DNA of 64,000 nt from Pseudomonas paraglycinae (GTDB lineage: Bacteria; Pseudomonadota; Gammaproteobacteria; Pseudomonadales; Pseudomonadaceae). The DNA is taken from positions 1 through 64,000 of the forward strand of contig NZ_BQHR01000010.1 of the NCBI RefSeq assembly GCF_021601625.1. The letters are read 5' to 3'. The number at the start of each line of letters is the position of its first letter. The first letter of the stretch is position 1. The notes beneath the pieces are model-generated. The model did no database searches, was not told the origin of the DNA, and saw only the letters and a list, made by a program, of their open reading frames with translations. Positions 27,401 to 35,575 of this stretch are shown here, in pieces. The position numbers were made by a program, and so were the translations under genes.

Positions 27401-27793
27401 GTCAAGGGCGATCGGCGCAAATCAAAAAATGTCTACGCAGCGGTCTACAGCGAACGAGTTGTGCGCAATGACCTGTCCCTGATTTACCTGCGAATCATGC
27501 GGGAGCTGGCGAACCGGCACGGGGTAGAGTTCGAAACGATTAACCAAGAATCTCAGAGTTACGCGCTACCGGGAGAGCTCAAGGGTATCGCCCGAAAATT
27601 GATGATGTTTGCGCTGGGTGAATCCCGCAGTCTCGATTTGAGCCTGAACGAGCATGCGCTACTCGCTCAACGCTACATTCATCTGTCATCCAACTGGAAT
27701 GCTGCGAAGGGACTCAACGAAACCGGGCTGAGCATCCTGTTTATCAACCGCCCCGCCGATCAGTCTGTTCGTGTGGTGCACCCTAATGCGTGA
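24452..27793 (+). CDS. evolved VgrG fused to a DUF2235 (Tle1-type) lipase effector
   Basis: A 1113-residue fusion. The N-terminal VgrG part (about 1-590) has YCTQYDESDFEFIQRLCAED, the gp5-like DEFGRVKVEFHWDR segment and beta-helix repeats (QVQIKAGASVVLDAGASITL). A Glu-rich linker near 620-640 leads to a DUF2235 hydrolase. That domain starts LRIGVFFDGTGNN and has the nucleophile elbow GFSRG (Ser795), FDT (Asp848) and GVHSDLGGGY (His912), the Tle1-type triad. Such effectors hydrolyse phospholipids of rival cells. The start at ATG 24452 has AAGGA 7 bases upstream; the frame is open 90 bases further up but without VgrG similarity. The DUF2931 gene follows immediately. Confidence 0.95.
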   Translation: MSGAVSSARFTLQIPAVRNDFKVLAFEGTETISTLYAIHVELVSEDPDFDMEGLLGQPAFLQFGLNGEGIHGRIDDVLAGESGKRLTHYRLILVPSLHYLQFSHDQRIYQGQTVPQIITQTLKRHGILADAFTFHVQPLAARDYCTQYDESDFEFIQRLCAEDGIAWHHQHSAQGHLLVFTDDSVFLPTLRATPYRRDSGMVPEYPVVSRFSLRAATRTSRVTRRDYDLRRPTLLIESRFSAEFTPTLEDYQYPLPLANEKRGKQLARQALERHRADYEMAEGQSNQPTLRCGHLLELTEHPRQKCNDLWLLLGISHTGRQPQVLEESVSSETQSADGFTQGYRNTFHAIPAEVVFRPPLPARRLPLVSQTARVTGPKGEEIYCDEFGRVKVEFHWDRTELNSERSSCWVRVSSSWAGNGFGVVTLPRIGTEVVVTFVEGDPDKPLITGCVINKVTPAPYKLPEHKTRTVLRSRSSPDTGGYSEFTIEDRAGLELVYLRAQRDMERQVLHDSRLAVGRDRWESIQGSSQTTAGKIITVEAGQQVQIKAGASVVLDAGASITLKAGGHHIVIDSGGIFSSTEMVAGGKTSASGAADHPEAAMAGTLAAGPATASTQAAEEGELEEEEEEVELEDELPAGITLRIGVFFDGTGNNLFNSEQVKGCYARDVNLEEEAEDIRQFCQMHGYDGQGNVPDNSYGNDASNVARLYELYRDDQGRQLAKEETIAYIPVYLEGIGTSADKDDSVFSQMTGTGAQGVLARVKQSPTSIIPGIRLFESANPTLKVESVQFDIFGFSRGAAAARHFANEVMKGEQSPLAQLLPADSSLFLESFSWRANIDVSINFIGIFDTAAAIGSMADGDFSVHDANNPGVNLYLAPDIAKKVVHLVARDERRHNFSLNSAGNADIVLPGVHSDLGGGYLPNLVERVLLSKPRCSRDVDFNTPSSSTNAYRLAEQELGRLQDQLHFYGLTLQVKTWAVETASNVKGDRRKSKNVYAAVYSERVVRNDLSLIYLRIMRELANRHGVEFETINQESQSYALPGELKGIARKLMMFALGESRSLDLSLNEHALLAQRYIHLSSNWNAAKGLNETGLSILFINRPADQSVRVVHPNA

Positions 27794-27803
27794 GAACTCG
27801 TAC

Positions 27804-28475
27804 ATGCTCAAGATTGGCTTTGCATTGATATTCATTGTGTTGCTGGGCGGCTGCACTTCCGGTGGTACAAGATTGCTGCCTTATGACGGCTGGATGCTCA
27901 GGTTTTTCACACCCGACTACATGGAGGCCTGGATCGAAAATGCCGACGTCGTGGACGTCAACAAACGCGTATTTCTGGACACAGCCGGTGGAGTTCCAGC
28001 ATTTGCCTATCCGCGACCGTACAGTAAAGGCGTACCCGCCACTTTCCGTGGGCAGGCACCAGGATGGCCGGAACATCCGGTAGGCAAAGGTCGACGTGTC
28101 ACGGGGGCCGCGCTGCCCTATCTGGTCTTCGTCCGCTGGTATTCCATGGCCGAACCACAGACTTACAAAGCCTTCATAAAAATTCCGGACTCAGTTCGCC
28201 AGATCATGCTCAAGGGCGAGAGGGTTTTCTGTCGGGCAGACGGCAAGTGGATCACGGATTACCGAAATATGATGGTCATCGGCCTCGCGCCAGGCGGCAT
28301 CGCCAAGGTCTGGCTGGGCGGCCAGTGTCTTTTGTCGACCGAAGTCATGCGGGTCCAGGGCAAGATCGATCCCAAAGGTCCCTACGGTGGCAAGACCAAC
28401 GGAAGACACAGGCAGCTCTATGAAGAATCCAAGGCCTACATCGAAAAATACGGCATCCCCTACGACTCCTGGTGA
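27804..28475 (+). CDS. DUF2931 lipoprotein, probable immunity protein to the VgrG-lipase
   Basis: A 223-residue lipoprotein. The signal peptide MLKIGFALIFIVLLGGC has its lipidated Cys at residue 17. Motifs characteristic of DUF2931 follow: LPYDGWMLRFFTPDYMEAWIE, LVFVRWYSMAEPQTYKAFI, NMMVIGLAPGGIAKVWL and the end EKYGIPYDSW. DUF2931 proteins are commonly encoded after T6SS phospholipase effectors, consistent with periplasmic immunity. The ATG at 27804 is chosen for its signal peptide and the GAGAA upstream. An in-frame ATG at 27786 would overlap the VgrG stop by 8 bases and is the alternative. Confidence 0.9.
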   Translation: MLKIGFALIFIVLLGGCTSGGTRLLPYDGWMLRFFTPDYMEAWIENADVVDVNKRVFLDTAGGVPAFAYPRPYSKGVPATFRGQAPGWPEHPVGKGRRVTGAALPYLVFVRWYSMAEPQTYKAFIKIPDSVRQIMLKGERVFCRADGKWITDYRNMMVIGLAPGGIAKVWLGGQCLLSTEVMRVQGKIDPKGPYGGKTNGRHRQLYEESKAYIEKYGIPYDSW

Positions 28476-28557
28476 CCACTCGATTGTCGGGCACCGTCTA
28501 CCGCCAGCGACCACAATACAACTCACTGCAATTCCTCACTGATACGGACATTGGCAA

Positions 28558-29190
28558 ATGGATGAAAACAGACGGCCCATCAAGACCCGCTCGGCGGGCT
28601 GGGCGAGACGCTTCACGGATGAACTGGTCAAGCGGGACATTTCCCCCAACCAGATCTCCGTCATCAGCATGCTCTTCGCGCTGTTCGGCGCGGTGACGCT
28701 GTACATCGATAACGGCGTGGCCGGTTCGATCCTGTGTATCGTCGGCATTCAACTGCGGCTGCTGTGCAATCTGTTCGACGGGATGGTGGCGATCAAAGGC
28801 GGCAAGCAGTCGGCCATTGGCAGCCTGTACAACGAGTTTCCGGATCGGGTGGCGGACAGCCTGCTGATCGTCGGCTTGGGTTTTGCCATCGGCCAGTCCG
28901 ATCTTGGCTGGTTCGCAGCATTGGCCGCTGCGCTGACAGCGTATGTTCGTGTGTTCGGCGGCGCTCTAGGGCTCACGCAGAGCTTCATGGGGCCGATGGC
29001 AAAGCAGCACCGGATGGCGGTGATGACCGTGGCGCTGCTGTTGAACGTGTTCGAAACCCTTTACTACGCGACCCACTACGCTTTGCTGATCGCGCTGGTG
29101 ATCATCGCCCTTGGCTCCGTCGCGACCTGCGTGACGCGCACCCTGGCCATCGCCAGACAACTGAAGGGGAAGGCCCATGTGGATCAGTAA
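28558..29190 (+). CDS. CDP-alcohol phosphatidyltransferase family membrane protein (YnbA-like)
   Basis: A 210-residue polytopic protein of the CDP-alcohol phosphotransferase family, which joins a CDP-activated lipid to an alcohol in the inner membrane. The signature reads DGMVA, then nine residues, then GSLYNEFPDRVAD. Compared with the usual DG-x2-AR-x8-G-x3-D-x3-D, the Arg is missing, an Asn stands at the third Asp position, and the last Asp pair is shifted four residues. I recall this variant from YnbA-like members. Substrate unknown. It is the first of three overlapping lipid genes and starts 82 bases after the DUF2931 gene. Confidence 0.85.
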   Translation: MDENRRPIKTRSAGWARRFTDELVKRDISPNQISVISMLFALFGAVTLYIDNGVAGSILCIVGIQLRLLCNLFDGMVAIKGGKQSAIGSLYNEFPDRVADSLLIVGLGFAIGQSDLGWFAALAAALTAYVRVFGGALGLTQSFMGPMAKQHRMAVMTVALLLNVFETLYYATHYALLIALVIIALGSVATCVTRTLAIARQLKGKAHVDQ

Positions 29191-29776
29191 TGCGCTGATT
29201 TCGGTGCTGCGCTTCTTGATCGGCGTGACCGCCCGCTGGGAAAGCCCGCCGGACCTCACGCGCCAGCGCATCTACTACGCCAACCACACCAGCCACATGG
29301 ACACCCTGGCGATCATCGCCGCACTGCCGCCGGAAGCCCGGTTGAACGTGAAACCGGTGGCGGCCGCCGACTACTGGGGCAAGAACCGCTTTCTGTCATA
29401 CATCTCGCAGAAAGGCCTGAATGCGGTGTTGATCGAGCGCAATCCTGCGCCGGGTACCAACGTGCTCGAGCCGATCTTCGATGTGGTGCGGGCCGGTCAT
29501 TCGATCATCATTTTTCCTGAAGGGACGCGCTCCACTCAGCCGCTGCCGGGGGAGTTCAAGTCCGGGATCTTCCGCCTTGCCGAAACCTTTCCGGACGTCG
29601 ATCTGGTGCCGATCTACCTGGAAAACCTGCATCGCTCGATGCCCAAGGGCAAACATGTGCCGCTGCCGATCATCTGTACGATCCGCATCGGCGACCCGCT
29701 GCAACGAATCGCCGGCGAGGAGAAACAGGCGTTTCTGGAACGGGCGCGTGACGCCATCGTGAGGTTGTCGAAATGA
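29177..29776 (+). CDS. lysophospholipid acyltransferase (PlsC-like)
   Basis: A 199-residue acyltransferase of the PlsC (1-acyl-glycerol-3-phosphate acyltransferase) family. The catalytic NHxxxxD box reads NHTSHMD (about residues 36-42). The acceptor motif FPEGTRS is near residue 113. It probably acylates a lysophospholipid at the inner membrane. It overlaps the preceding gene by 14 bases and the following one by 4, so the three are one operon. Shorter than housekeeping PlsC and lacking an evident long N-terminal anchor. Confidence 0.88.
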   Translation: MWISNALISVLRFLIGVTARWESPPDLTRQRIYYANHTSHMDTLAIIAALPPEARLNVKPVAAADYWGKNRFLSYISQKGLNAVLIERNPAPGTNVLEPIFDVVRAGHSIIIFPEGTRSTQPLPGEFKSGIFRLAETFPDVDLVPIYLENLHRSMPKGKHVPLPIICTIRIGDPLQRIAGEEKQAFLERARDAIVRLSK

Positions 29777-30717
29777 GTCTGGAAACCAAGTTCCTGTGGT
29801 TCTTCGCGGCAATCGCCGGGTTGCTGGCGGTGGCTTCGCTGATTGGCGGCGTACTGGCACGGCGGGCGAAGAGCGAAAGCTCGATCGCGACCATCGAAAA
29901 CCTCATCCAGCGCGTGAATGCCTGGTGGGGGATGGTCATTATTTTCTTTGTGTCCTGGCTGCTCGGCCCCAACGCGACGGTGGTGCTGTTCGGCTTCATT
30001 TCGCTGTTTGCGCTGCGCGAGTTCATAACACTCACGCCGACCGCACGCGGTGACCATAACGCGCTGTTTTCGGCGTTTTTCATCCTGATCCCGCTGCAAT
30101 ATCTGCTGATCGGCACCCATTGGTATTCGATGTTCACCCTGCTGGTGCCGGTGTATGCATTCCTGCTGCTGCCGGCGATTGCCGTGTTGAGCCAGGACAC
30201 CGAAGGCTTTCTGGAGCGCACGGCGAAGATTCAGTGGGGCGTGATGATCTGCATCTACTGCATCAGCCATGCGCCGGCGCTGCTGTTGCTGGACCTGAAG
30301 GGTTTCCAGGGTCAGAACGCCCTGCTGCTGTTCTACCTGGTATTCGTGGTGCAGATGAGCGATGTGCTGCAGTACGTGTTCGGCAAGCTGTTCGGCAAAC
30401 GCAAGGTCGCACCGCTGGTGAGCCCGTCGAAAACCGTCGAAGGGCTGGTCGGTGGCGGCCTGTCGGCCACGCTCATCGGTGGCTGCATGTTCTGGATGAC
30501 ACCGTTCAGCTTCTGGCAGTCGCTGCTGATGTCGCTGGTCATCGTGGTGATGGGTTTCCTTGGCGGGCTGGTCATGTCGGCGATCAAACGCAGCCTGAGC
30601 GCGAAGGACTGGGGCACGATGATCAAGGGCCACGGCGGGATGCTCGACCGCATGGACTCGATCTGTTTCGCCGCGCCGATCTTCTTTCACCTGACCCGGT
30701 ACTTCTTCTCGGCCTGA
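29773..30717 (+). CDS. phosphatidate cytidylyltransferase (CdsA family)
   Basis: A 314-residue polytopic membrane protein of the CdsA family, which makes CDP-diacylglycerol from phosphatidate and CTP. The C-terminal signature region contains SPSKTVEGLVGGG and, near the end, SAIKRSLSAKDWGTMIKGHGGMLDRMDSICF. Its ATG overlaps the acyltransferase stop by 4 bases. With the two upstream genes it could make phosphatidate, CDP-diacylglycerol and a final phospholipid. It is likely a second copy next to the housekeeping cdsA elsewhere in the genome; that cannot be checked here. Confidence 0.9.
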   Translation: MSLETKFLWFFAAIAGLLAVASLIGGVLARRAKSESSIATIENLIQRVNAWWGMVIIFFVSWLLGPNATVVLFGFISLFALREFITLTPTARGDHNALFSAFFILIPLQYLLIGTHWYSMFTLLVPVYAFLLLPAIAVLSQDTEGFLERTAKIQWGVMICIYCISHAPALLLLDLKGFQGQNALLLFYLVFVVQMSDVLQYVFGKLFGKRKVAPLVSPSKTVEGLVGGGLSATLIGGCMFWMTPFSFWQSLLMSLVIVVMGFLGGLVMSAIKRSLSAKDWGTMIKGHGGMLDRMDSICFAAPIFFHLTRYFFSA

Positions 30718-30740
30718 TCCGGCCCCAATCATCGAGCACA

Positions 30741-30779
30741 AAAAATGGGCATCCGACCGCAATCGGTATGCCCATTTTT
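30741..30779. terminator. bidirectional intrinsic terminator
   Basis: The stem AAAAATGGGCAT pairs with ATGCCCATTTTT, and an inner CCGA/TCGG extends it. A-run and T-run flank it, so it can end both the rightward lipid operon and the leftward HU gene. Confidence 0.88.
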
Positions 30780-30816
30780 CATGCAGCGCGCCCGGCTGAC
30801 CGGGCGTTTACCGCGA

Positions 30817-31092
30817 TTATGGATTGACGCTGTCTTTCAACGATTTGCCTGGCTTGAACGCAACGGTGTTGCTGGCCTTGATCTTCACCGGTTCACCGGT
30901 TTGCGGGTTTTTGCCGGTGCGGGCACCGCGGTGGCGTTGCAGGAAGGTGCCGAAGCCCACCAGCGTGACGCTGTCCTTGCGGTGCAGGGCGCCGGTGATT
31001 TCTTCGAGAACGGCGTTGAGAACGCGGTTGGCCTGCTCTTTGGTCAGATCCGCTTTTTCAGCGATTGCAGCGGCGAGTTCTGGTTTACGCAT
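30817..31092 (-). CDS. hupA: HU-family DNA-binding protein
   Basis: A 91-residue histone-like HU protein. MRKPELAAAIAEKADLTKEQ forms the helical dimerisation part. VTLVGFGTF precedes the DNA-binding arm, and the arm signature RTGKNPQTGEPVKI is clear. HU bends and compacts DNA. The position beside rubredoxin reductase and ubiCA matches, from memory, the P. putida gene called hupA; Pseudomonas carries several HU paralogues, so the symbol is less certain than the family. It ends at the shared terminator at 30741-30779. Confidence 0.95.
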   Translation of the reverse strand: MRKPELAAAIAEKADLTKEQANRVLNAVLEEITGALHRKDSVTLVGFGTFLQRHRGARTGKNPQTGEPVKIKASNTVAFKPGKSLKDSVNP

Positions 31093-31282
31093 TAGTGAAG
31101 CCCCTTTGACGGTTTTTTGTTGTTATGTCCGTGCTGTTCTCGTTGGAACAGCGCCCAAGGCGCCGCAGGCTCTACTCTGCGGCAGACGGGAGTGAGGATG
31201 GCACGCGGTTAAGGGCGGCGCCAGTCTCCCCGCGACGTTTGTGGGGGCAAAAGCGGGGTGATTCCGACAGAACGACCGGTAT

Positions 31283-32431
31283 TTACGCCAGCAAGGCCGG
31301 AAGCTGTTTGTTCAGTGCGAGTTTTTCCATCACCGCCGCGCCGGTCAGGGCGTAACCGAGCAATTGCCCTTCTGCATCGTGGCACAGCACCTTGACGTCG
31401 GCGCCCTGCCCTTCGACCGTCCAGATGCCCTCGCGGCCCCGGGGCGGCGGGGAAACCACCAGTGGGCAGACCGGGGTTTTCACGGTGATCGGCATCGGTC
31501 CGTAGTTCACCACGGTCGGGTTGCCGGCCAGGGTTTGTGCCAGCGCTCGCGCACAACTCATGAGGGGCATGACGTACAGAAGATTCAGCCCGTCGACCTC
31601 GGCGCAGTCGCCCAGGGCGTAAATGTTGGCGTGCGAGGTTTGCAGGTGACGGTCGACAACCACGCCGCGATTGGTCTGGATGCCGGCTGCCGCTGCCAGA
31701 TCGATCCGCGGGCGCAGGCCGATGGCCGAGACCACCACATCGCACGGGACAACCTGGCCATCGGACAGGTGCGCTTCCAGCCCATCAGCGACTTTTTGCA
31801 GACGGGTCAGCACCGGGCCGAGGTGGAAACGTGCACCGAGGCTTTCCAGCCCGGCCTGCACCGCAGTCGCCGCCGCGGGATGCAGCAGGGTCGGCATCAC
31901 CTGTTCGCACGGTGCAACCAGTTGCACCTCGTAGCCACCGAGAATCAGGTCATTGGCGAACTCGCAGCCGATCAGCCCGGCGCCGAGCAGCAACACCCGA
32001 CGCTTGCCGGCCGCTGCTGCGCGAAAGCGTGCGTAGTCTTCGAGATCGTTGATCGGGAACACCAGGTCCCCGCCATCGCCTTCGATCGGCACGCGTACGG
32101 TTTCGGCGCCCCAGGCGAGGATCAGGTCACGATAGCTCACTGCTTCCTCGCCGATCCACAAACGCTTGTGGCCGGGATCGATGCCGCTGATGCGGGTGTG
32201 GGTGCGGATTTCGGCCTTCAACTGCTCGGCCATGGCACCCGGTTCGGCCATGCTCAGGCCGTCGGCGTCCTTGTTCTTGCCGAAGCCGGTGGACAGCATC
32301 GGCTTGGAGTAGGAGCGACCGTCATCGGCGGTAATCAGCAGCAACGGGGTTTCGCCATCGAGTTTGCGAAACTCGCGGGCCAGGTTGTAACCCGCAAGCC
32401 CGGTGCCAACGATTACGACAGGTGCGCTCAT
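31283..32431 (-). CDS. rubredoxin-NAD(+) reductase (FAD-dependent)
   Basis: A 382-residue FAD/NAD(P)-binding pyridine-nucleotide oxidoreductase. The FAD site is at the N-terminus ([16 protein letters not shown]). The NAD site is [16 protein letters not shown] (about 145-160). The second FAD motif is [12 protein letters not shown]. It passes electrons from NADH to rubredoxin, whose gene lies 21 bases upstream in the same operon. The order HU - reductase - rubredoxin is conserved in Pseudomonas. The pair has been linked to alkane hydroxylation and oxidative-stress defence in relatives. Confidence 0.94.
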   Translation of the reverse strand: MSAPVVIVGTGLAGYNLAREFRKLDGETPLLLITADDGRSYSKPMLSTGFGKNKDADGLSMAEPGAMAEQLKAEIRTHTRISGIDPGHKRLWIGEEAVSYRDLILAWGAETVRVPIEGDGGDLVFPINDLEDYARFRAAAAGKRRVLLLGAGLIGCEFANDLILGGYEVQLVAPCEQVMPTLLHPAAATAVQAGLESLGARFHLGPVLTRLQKVADGLEAHLSDGQVVPCDVVVSAIGLRPRIDLAAAAGIQTNRGVVVDRHLQTSHANIYALGDCAEVDGLNLLYVMPLMSCARALAQTLAGNPTVVNYGPMPITVKTPVCPLVVSPPPRGREGIWTVEGQGADVKVLCHDAEGQLLGYALTGAAVMEKLALNKQLPALLA

Positions 32432-32452
32432 GCCCTACTCCTCAGTGTTTTC

Positions 32453-32620
32453 TCAGTTGATTTCGATCATTTCGAAGTCCATCTTGCCGACGCCGCAGTC
32501 CGGGCACAGCCAGTCTTCCGGCACGTCCTGCCACAGGGTGCCCGGCGCAATGCCGTCATCCGGCCAGCCGTCGGCTTCGTTGTAGATCAGGCCGCAGACC
32601 ACACATTGCCACTTTTTCAT
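32453..32620 (-). CDS. rubredoxin
   Basis: A 55-residue rubredoxin, [20 protein letters not shown] onward. The iron ligands are two CxxC pairs at Cys6/Cys9 and Cys39/Cys42 (the second in WLCPDCG). It is a small cytoplasmic electron carrier served by the reductase encoded just downstream. P. aeruginosa has two tandem rubredoxin genes here; only one is present in this window. Confidence 0.96.
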   Translation of the reverse strand: MKKWQCVVCGLIYNEADGWPDDGIAPGTLWQDVPEDWLCPDCGVGKMDFEMIEIN

Positions 32621-32819
32621 TCAGGTACTTCCTCAGGGTTCAGGCTTTAGCCGGCGCGGACGGTCGATGGTGCAGCGCTGCCGTCCGGCTCAGGGCGTTT
32701 TGTACTGATCGTGCCGGGCAGATGCAAGCCTGTTCGGCGCAGCGGCGACCCGGATCAATCAAACTCGCGGTGCAGCATGGTAAGCTCGCCGCCTCATTTG
32801 CTGCCAATAATGACTCATT

Positions 32820-33371
32820 GTGCAACACACAAACGCTCCGCTGTGGCGCCCGCAAAGCGAACTGACACCCCTCCCCGACACATCCACGCTCGACTGGCTG
32901 TTCGACGAAGGCTCCCTGACCCGCCGGCTGACGCGCCTGTCCGATGACGGCTTCAGCGTGACGCCGCTGTTCGAAGGCTGGCAGACCCTGCGCGACGACG
33001 AATGCGCCGCGCTGGATCTGGCCGAAGGCAGCGAGGGCTGGGTGCGCGAGGTGTATCTGCGCGGGCATGGCCAGGCCTGGGTGTTCGCCCGCAGCGTGGC
33101 GTCGCGCAGTGCCTTGCAGGGCGACGGCTTGCACATGGATGAACTGGGCAGCCGCTCGCTGGGCGAACTGCTGTTCTGCGATCACGCCTTCCAGCGCCGC
33201 GCCATCGAAGTCTGCCATTACCCGGAACACTGGTTGCCCGAAGGTTCCCGGGCTGCCGGCCTGTGGGGACGGCGTTCGCGTTTCGACCGTGGCGCATTGA
33301 GCGTACTGGTGGCGGAGATTTTCCTGCCTACGATGTGGGAAGCCGTCCGCGCCCGTCCGGAGAACTGCTGA
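32820..33371 (+). CDS. ubiC: chorismate lyase UbiC
   Basis: A 183-residue chorismate-pyruvate lyase, the first committed step of ubiquinone synthesis (chorismate to 4-hydroxybenzoate plus pyruvate). Typical features are [12 protein letters not shown] near residue 26 and the C-terminal [20 protein letters not shown] with FLP. The frame has a stop at 32811, so the start is probably the GTG at 32820; a nearby ATG at 32810 is out of frame. The stop overlaps the ubiA ATG as TGATG. Confidence 0.93.
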   Translation: MQHTNAPLWRPQSELTPLPDTSTLDWLFDEGSLTRRLTRLSDDGFSVTPLFEGWQTLRDDECAALDLAEGSEGWVREVYLRGHGQAWVFARSVASRSALQGDGLHMDELGSRSLGELLFCDHAFQRRAIEVCHYPEHWLPEGSRAAGLWGRRSRFDRGALSVLVAEIFLPTMWEAVRARPENC

Positions 33372-34261
33372 TGTACCAAAGCCTGCTCAAATCCCTGAAT
33401 CGCTTGAACCCGCGCGCCTGGGACTTCATCCAGCTGACCCGGATGGACAAGCCGATCGGCATTTACCTGCTGCTGTGGCCAACGCTCTGGGCCCTGTGGA
33501 TTGCCGGTAAAGGCTCGCCATCGCTGGCCAATATCGTGATTTTCGTCCTCGGCGTGGTGCTGACCCGTGCCGGCGGCTGCGTGATCAACGACTGGGCCGA
33601 CCGCAAGGTCGACGGCCACGTCAAACGCACTGCGCAGCGACCTATTGCTGCCGGCAAGATCAGCTCGAAAGAGGCGCTGGTGTTTTTCGCGCTGCTGATG
33701 GGCATGAGTTTCCTGCTGGTGCTGTGCACCAACGCGGCGACGATCTGGCTGTCGCTCGGCGGTCTGGCGCTGGCGTTCACCTATCCGTTCATGAAGCGCT
33801 ACACCTACTATCCGCAAGTGGTATTAGGCGCGGCGTTCTCTTGGGGGATGCCGATGGCGTTCACCGCCGAAACCGGTGAGTTGCCGGCAACGGCCTGGCT
33901 GCTGTGGATCGCCAACCTGTTGTGGACTGTGGGTTACGACACTTATTACGCGATGACCGACCGCGACGATGACCTGAAGATCGGCGTGAAATCCACGGCG
34001 ATCCTGTTCGGCGATGCCGACCGGGTGATCATCCTGACCTTGCAGGTACTGTCGCTGTGCTGTCTGCTGCTGGCGGGGTCGAAATTCGAGCTGGGGATCT
34101 GGTTCCACCTCGGCCTGCTGGTGGCGGCCGGGTGCTATGCCTGGGAATTCTGGTACACCCGCGACCGGGACCGGATGCGCTGCTTCAAGGCGTTTTTGCA
34201 CAACCACTGGGCCGGGCTGGCGATTTTTGTCGGGATCGTGCTGGATTACGCGTTGCGTTGA
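33371..34261 (+). CDS. ubiA: 4-hydroxybenzoate octaprenyltransferase UbiA
   Basis: A 296-residue polytopic prenyltransferase that attaches the polyprenyl tail to 4-hydroxybenzoate in the inner membrane. The first Asp-rich motif is [10 protein letters not shown] (residues 73-82) and the second is [13 protein letters not shown] (near 195). The start [17 protein letters not shown] at 33371 is coupled to ubiC by a one-base overlap. An in-frame upstream start at 33263 lies inside ubiC and is rejected. Confidence 0.96.
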   Translation: MYQSLLKSLNRLNPRAWDFIQLTRMDKPIGIYLLLWPTLWALWIAGKGSPSLANIVIFVLGVVLTRAGGCVINDWADRKVDGHVKRTAQRPIAAGKISSKEALVFFALLMGMSFLLVLCTNAATIWLSLGGLALAFTYPFMKRYTYYPQVVLGAAFSWGMPMAFTAETGELPATAWLLWIANLLWTVGYDTYYAMTDRDDDLKIGVKSTAILFGDADRVIILTLQVLSLCCLLLAGSKFELGIWFHLGLLVAAGCYAWEFWYTRDRDRMRCFKAFLHNHWAGLAIFVGIVLDYALR

Positions 34262-34270
34262 TCCACAGAA

Positions 34271-34302
34271 CCTGTGGGAGCGAGTTTGCTCGCTCCCACA
34301 GG
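34271..34302. repeat. REP-type palindrome (GTGGGAGCGAG class)
   Basis: A perfect 14-base stem CCTGTGGGAGCGAG with TTTG loop directly after ubiA. A related element is at 60700-60727. This is a common Pseudomonas extragenic palindrome and may also end transcription of the converging genes ubiA and the gene at 34313. Confidence 0.85.
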
Positions 34303-34312
34303 GCATTTGCGT

Positions 34313-34696
34313 TTATTTGTGCTCGTGAACCACGTGCCACACGTCCTTCATGCCATCGCCCTTCATTTCTCCCGGCTTCTCATCCTTCATGAACGTGTAC
34401 AGCGGTTTGCCGTCGTAGGCGTACTGCATCATGCCGTCATCACGTTTGATGACCGTCCATTTACCTTCAGCCTTGGCATCCGCCGGCGCCATCAACGGCG
34501 GCCAGTTCTTGGCGCAATCGCCGTTGCACATCGACTTGCCGCCACTGTCCTTGTCGAACGTGTAAAGCGTCATGCCCTTGTGGTCGACCATCATTCCGTC
34601 TTTCATCATGGCCGGCTCGGCCGCCATCGCCAGTCCAGGCAGAGTCAGGGCGGCAGCCATCAGCAAAGCCTTAAAGGAAGCAGTCATTTGAGTCAT
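34313..34696 (-). CDS. secreted protein with COG4315/PF03640-type repeats, function unknown
   Basis: A 127-residue exported protein. The signal peptide (LLMAAALTLPGLAMA, cleavage before AEPAM) is followed by two repeats of the type KGMTLYTFDKDSGGKSMC and GKPLYTFMKDEKPG, with the pair MCNGDCAKNWPPL between them. This family of small periplasmic or surface proteins has no established function. Met and Asp content is high. The start at 34696 has AGAAGG upstream. It is transcribed away from phoB; the region between holds the phoB Pho box. Confidence 0.85.
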   Translation of the reverse strand: MTQMTASFKALLMAAALTLPGLAMAAEPAMMKDGMMVDHKGMTLYTFDKDSGGKSMCNGDCAKNWPPLMAPADAKAEGKWTVIKRDDGMMQYAYDGKPLYTFMKDEKPGEMKGDGMKDVWHVVHEHK

Positions 34697-34776
34697 GGAA
34701 ACCTTCTCTTGTGGTTGTCAGGATTCGGACTTAGAGCTTAGTTCAGGATTTGCACAATCGCCGCCGGACTAAAATA

Positions 34777-34794
34777 CTGTCACACGACTGCAAT
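34777..34794 (+). promoter_or_regulatory. Pho box upstream of phoB
   Basis: CTGTCAC - ACGA - CTGCAAT fits the PhoB tandem-repeat layout (CTGTCAT-N4-CTGTCAT) with 11 of 14 bases matching. It lies 54 bases before the phoB start, as expected for autoregulation. Confidence 0.65.
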
Positions 34795-34847
34795 AATTCC
34801 GTTATCTAATGCGGCGCAAGACAGTTAAATGACAAGAGGATTAAGGC

Positions 34848-35537
34848 ATGGTTGGCAGGAGCATTCTGATCGTCGACGACGAAGCGCCCATTCGCGAAAT
34901 GATCGCCGTTGCGTTGGAAATGGCCGGCTATGACTGCCTCGAGGCAGAGAACTCGCAGCAGGCCCACGCCATCATCGTCGACCGCAAACCGGACCTGATC
35001 CTGCTCGACTGGATGCTGCCCGGCACCTCCGGCATCGAGCTGGCCCGCCGCCTCAAGCGTGACGAGCTGACCGGGGACATTCCGATCATCATGCTCACCG
35101 CCAAGGGCGAAGAGGACAACAAGATCCAGGGCCTGGAAGTCGGCGCCGACGACTACATCACCAAACCGTTTTCCCCACGCGAACTGGTGGCACGCCTCAA
35201 GGCTGTGCTGCGTCGCGCCGGCCCGACCGATGGCGAAGCGCCGATCGAAGTCGGCGGCCTGCTGCTCGACCCGATCAGCCACCGCGTGACCATCGACGGC
35301 AAACCTGCCGAGATGGGCCCGACCGAATACCGTCTGCTGCAATTCTTCATGACCCACCAGGAGCGCGCCTACACCCGTGGCCAGTTGCTGGACCAGGTCT
35401 GGGGCGGCAACGTCTATGTTGAAGAGCGCACCGTCGACGTGCACATCCGGCGCCTGCGCAAGGCCCTCGGCGACGCCTACGAAAATCTGGTACAAACCGT
35501 GCGCGGCACCGGCTACCGGTTCTCCACCAAAGCCTGA
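34848..35537 (+). CDS. phoB: phosphate regulon response regulator PhoB
   Basis: A 229-residue OmpR-family regulator. The receiver domain has Asp10/Asp11, phospho-acceptor Asp54 (LLDWMLPG), Thr84 and Lys106. The C-terminal winged helix (about 130-229) ends [20 protein letters not shown]. Phosphorylated by PhoR at low phosphate, it binds Pho boxes, three of which are seen in this window. phoR follows after 38 bases. Confidence 0.97.
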   Translation: MVGRSILIVDDEAPIREMIAVALEMAGYDCLEAENSQQAHAIIVDRKPDLILLDWMLPGTSGIELARRLKRDELTGDIPIIMLTAKGEEDNKIQGLEVGADDYITKPFSPRELVARLKAVLRRAGPTDGEAPIEVGGLLLDPISHRVTIDGKPAEMGPTEYRLLQFFMTHQERAYTRGQLLDQVWGGNVYVEERTVDVHIRRLRKALGDAYENLVQTVRGTGYRFSTKA

Positions 35538-35575
35538 GCCGAGCGCCAGCCCCGTAGACAAGGACCGCATTTTCC

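Noticed and set aside
32810-32822. ATG at 32810 as the ubiC start
   Set aside because: It is out of frame with ubiC, and an in-frame TGA at 32811 blocks any upstream start; GTG at 32820 is used instead.
33263-33371. Longer UbiA N-terminus starting within ubiC
   Set aside because: The extra 36 residues do not look like UbiA, and the TGATG coupling at 33369-33373 explains the normal start.
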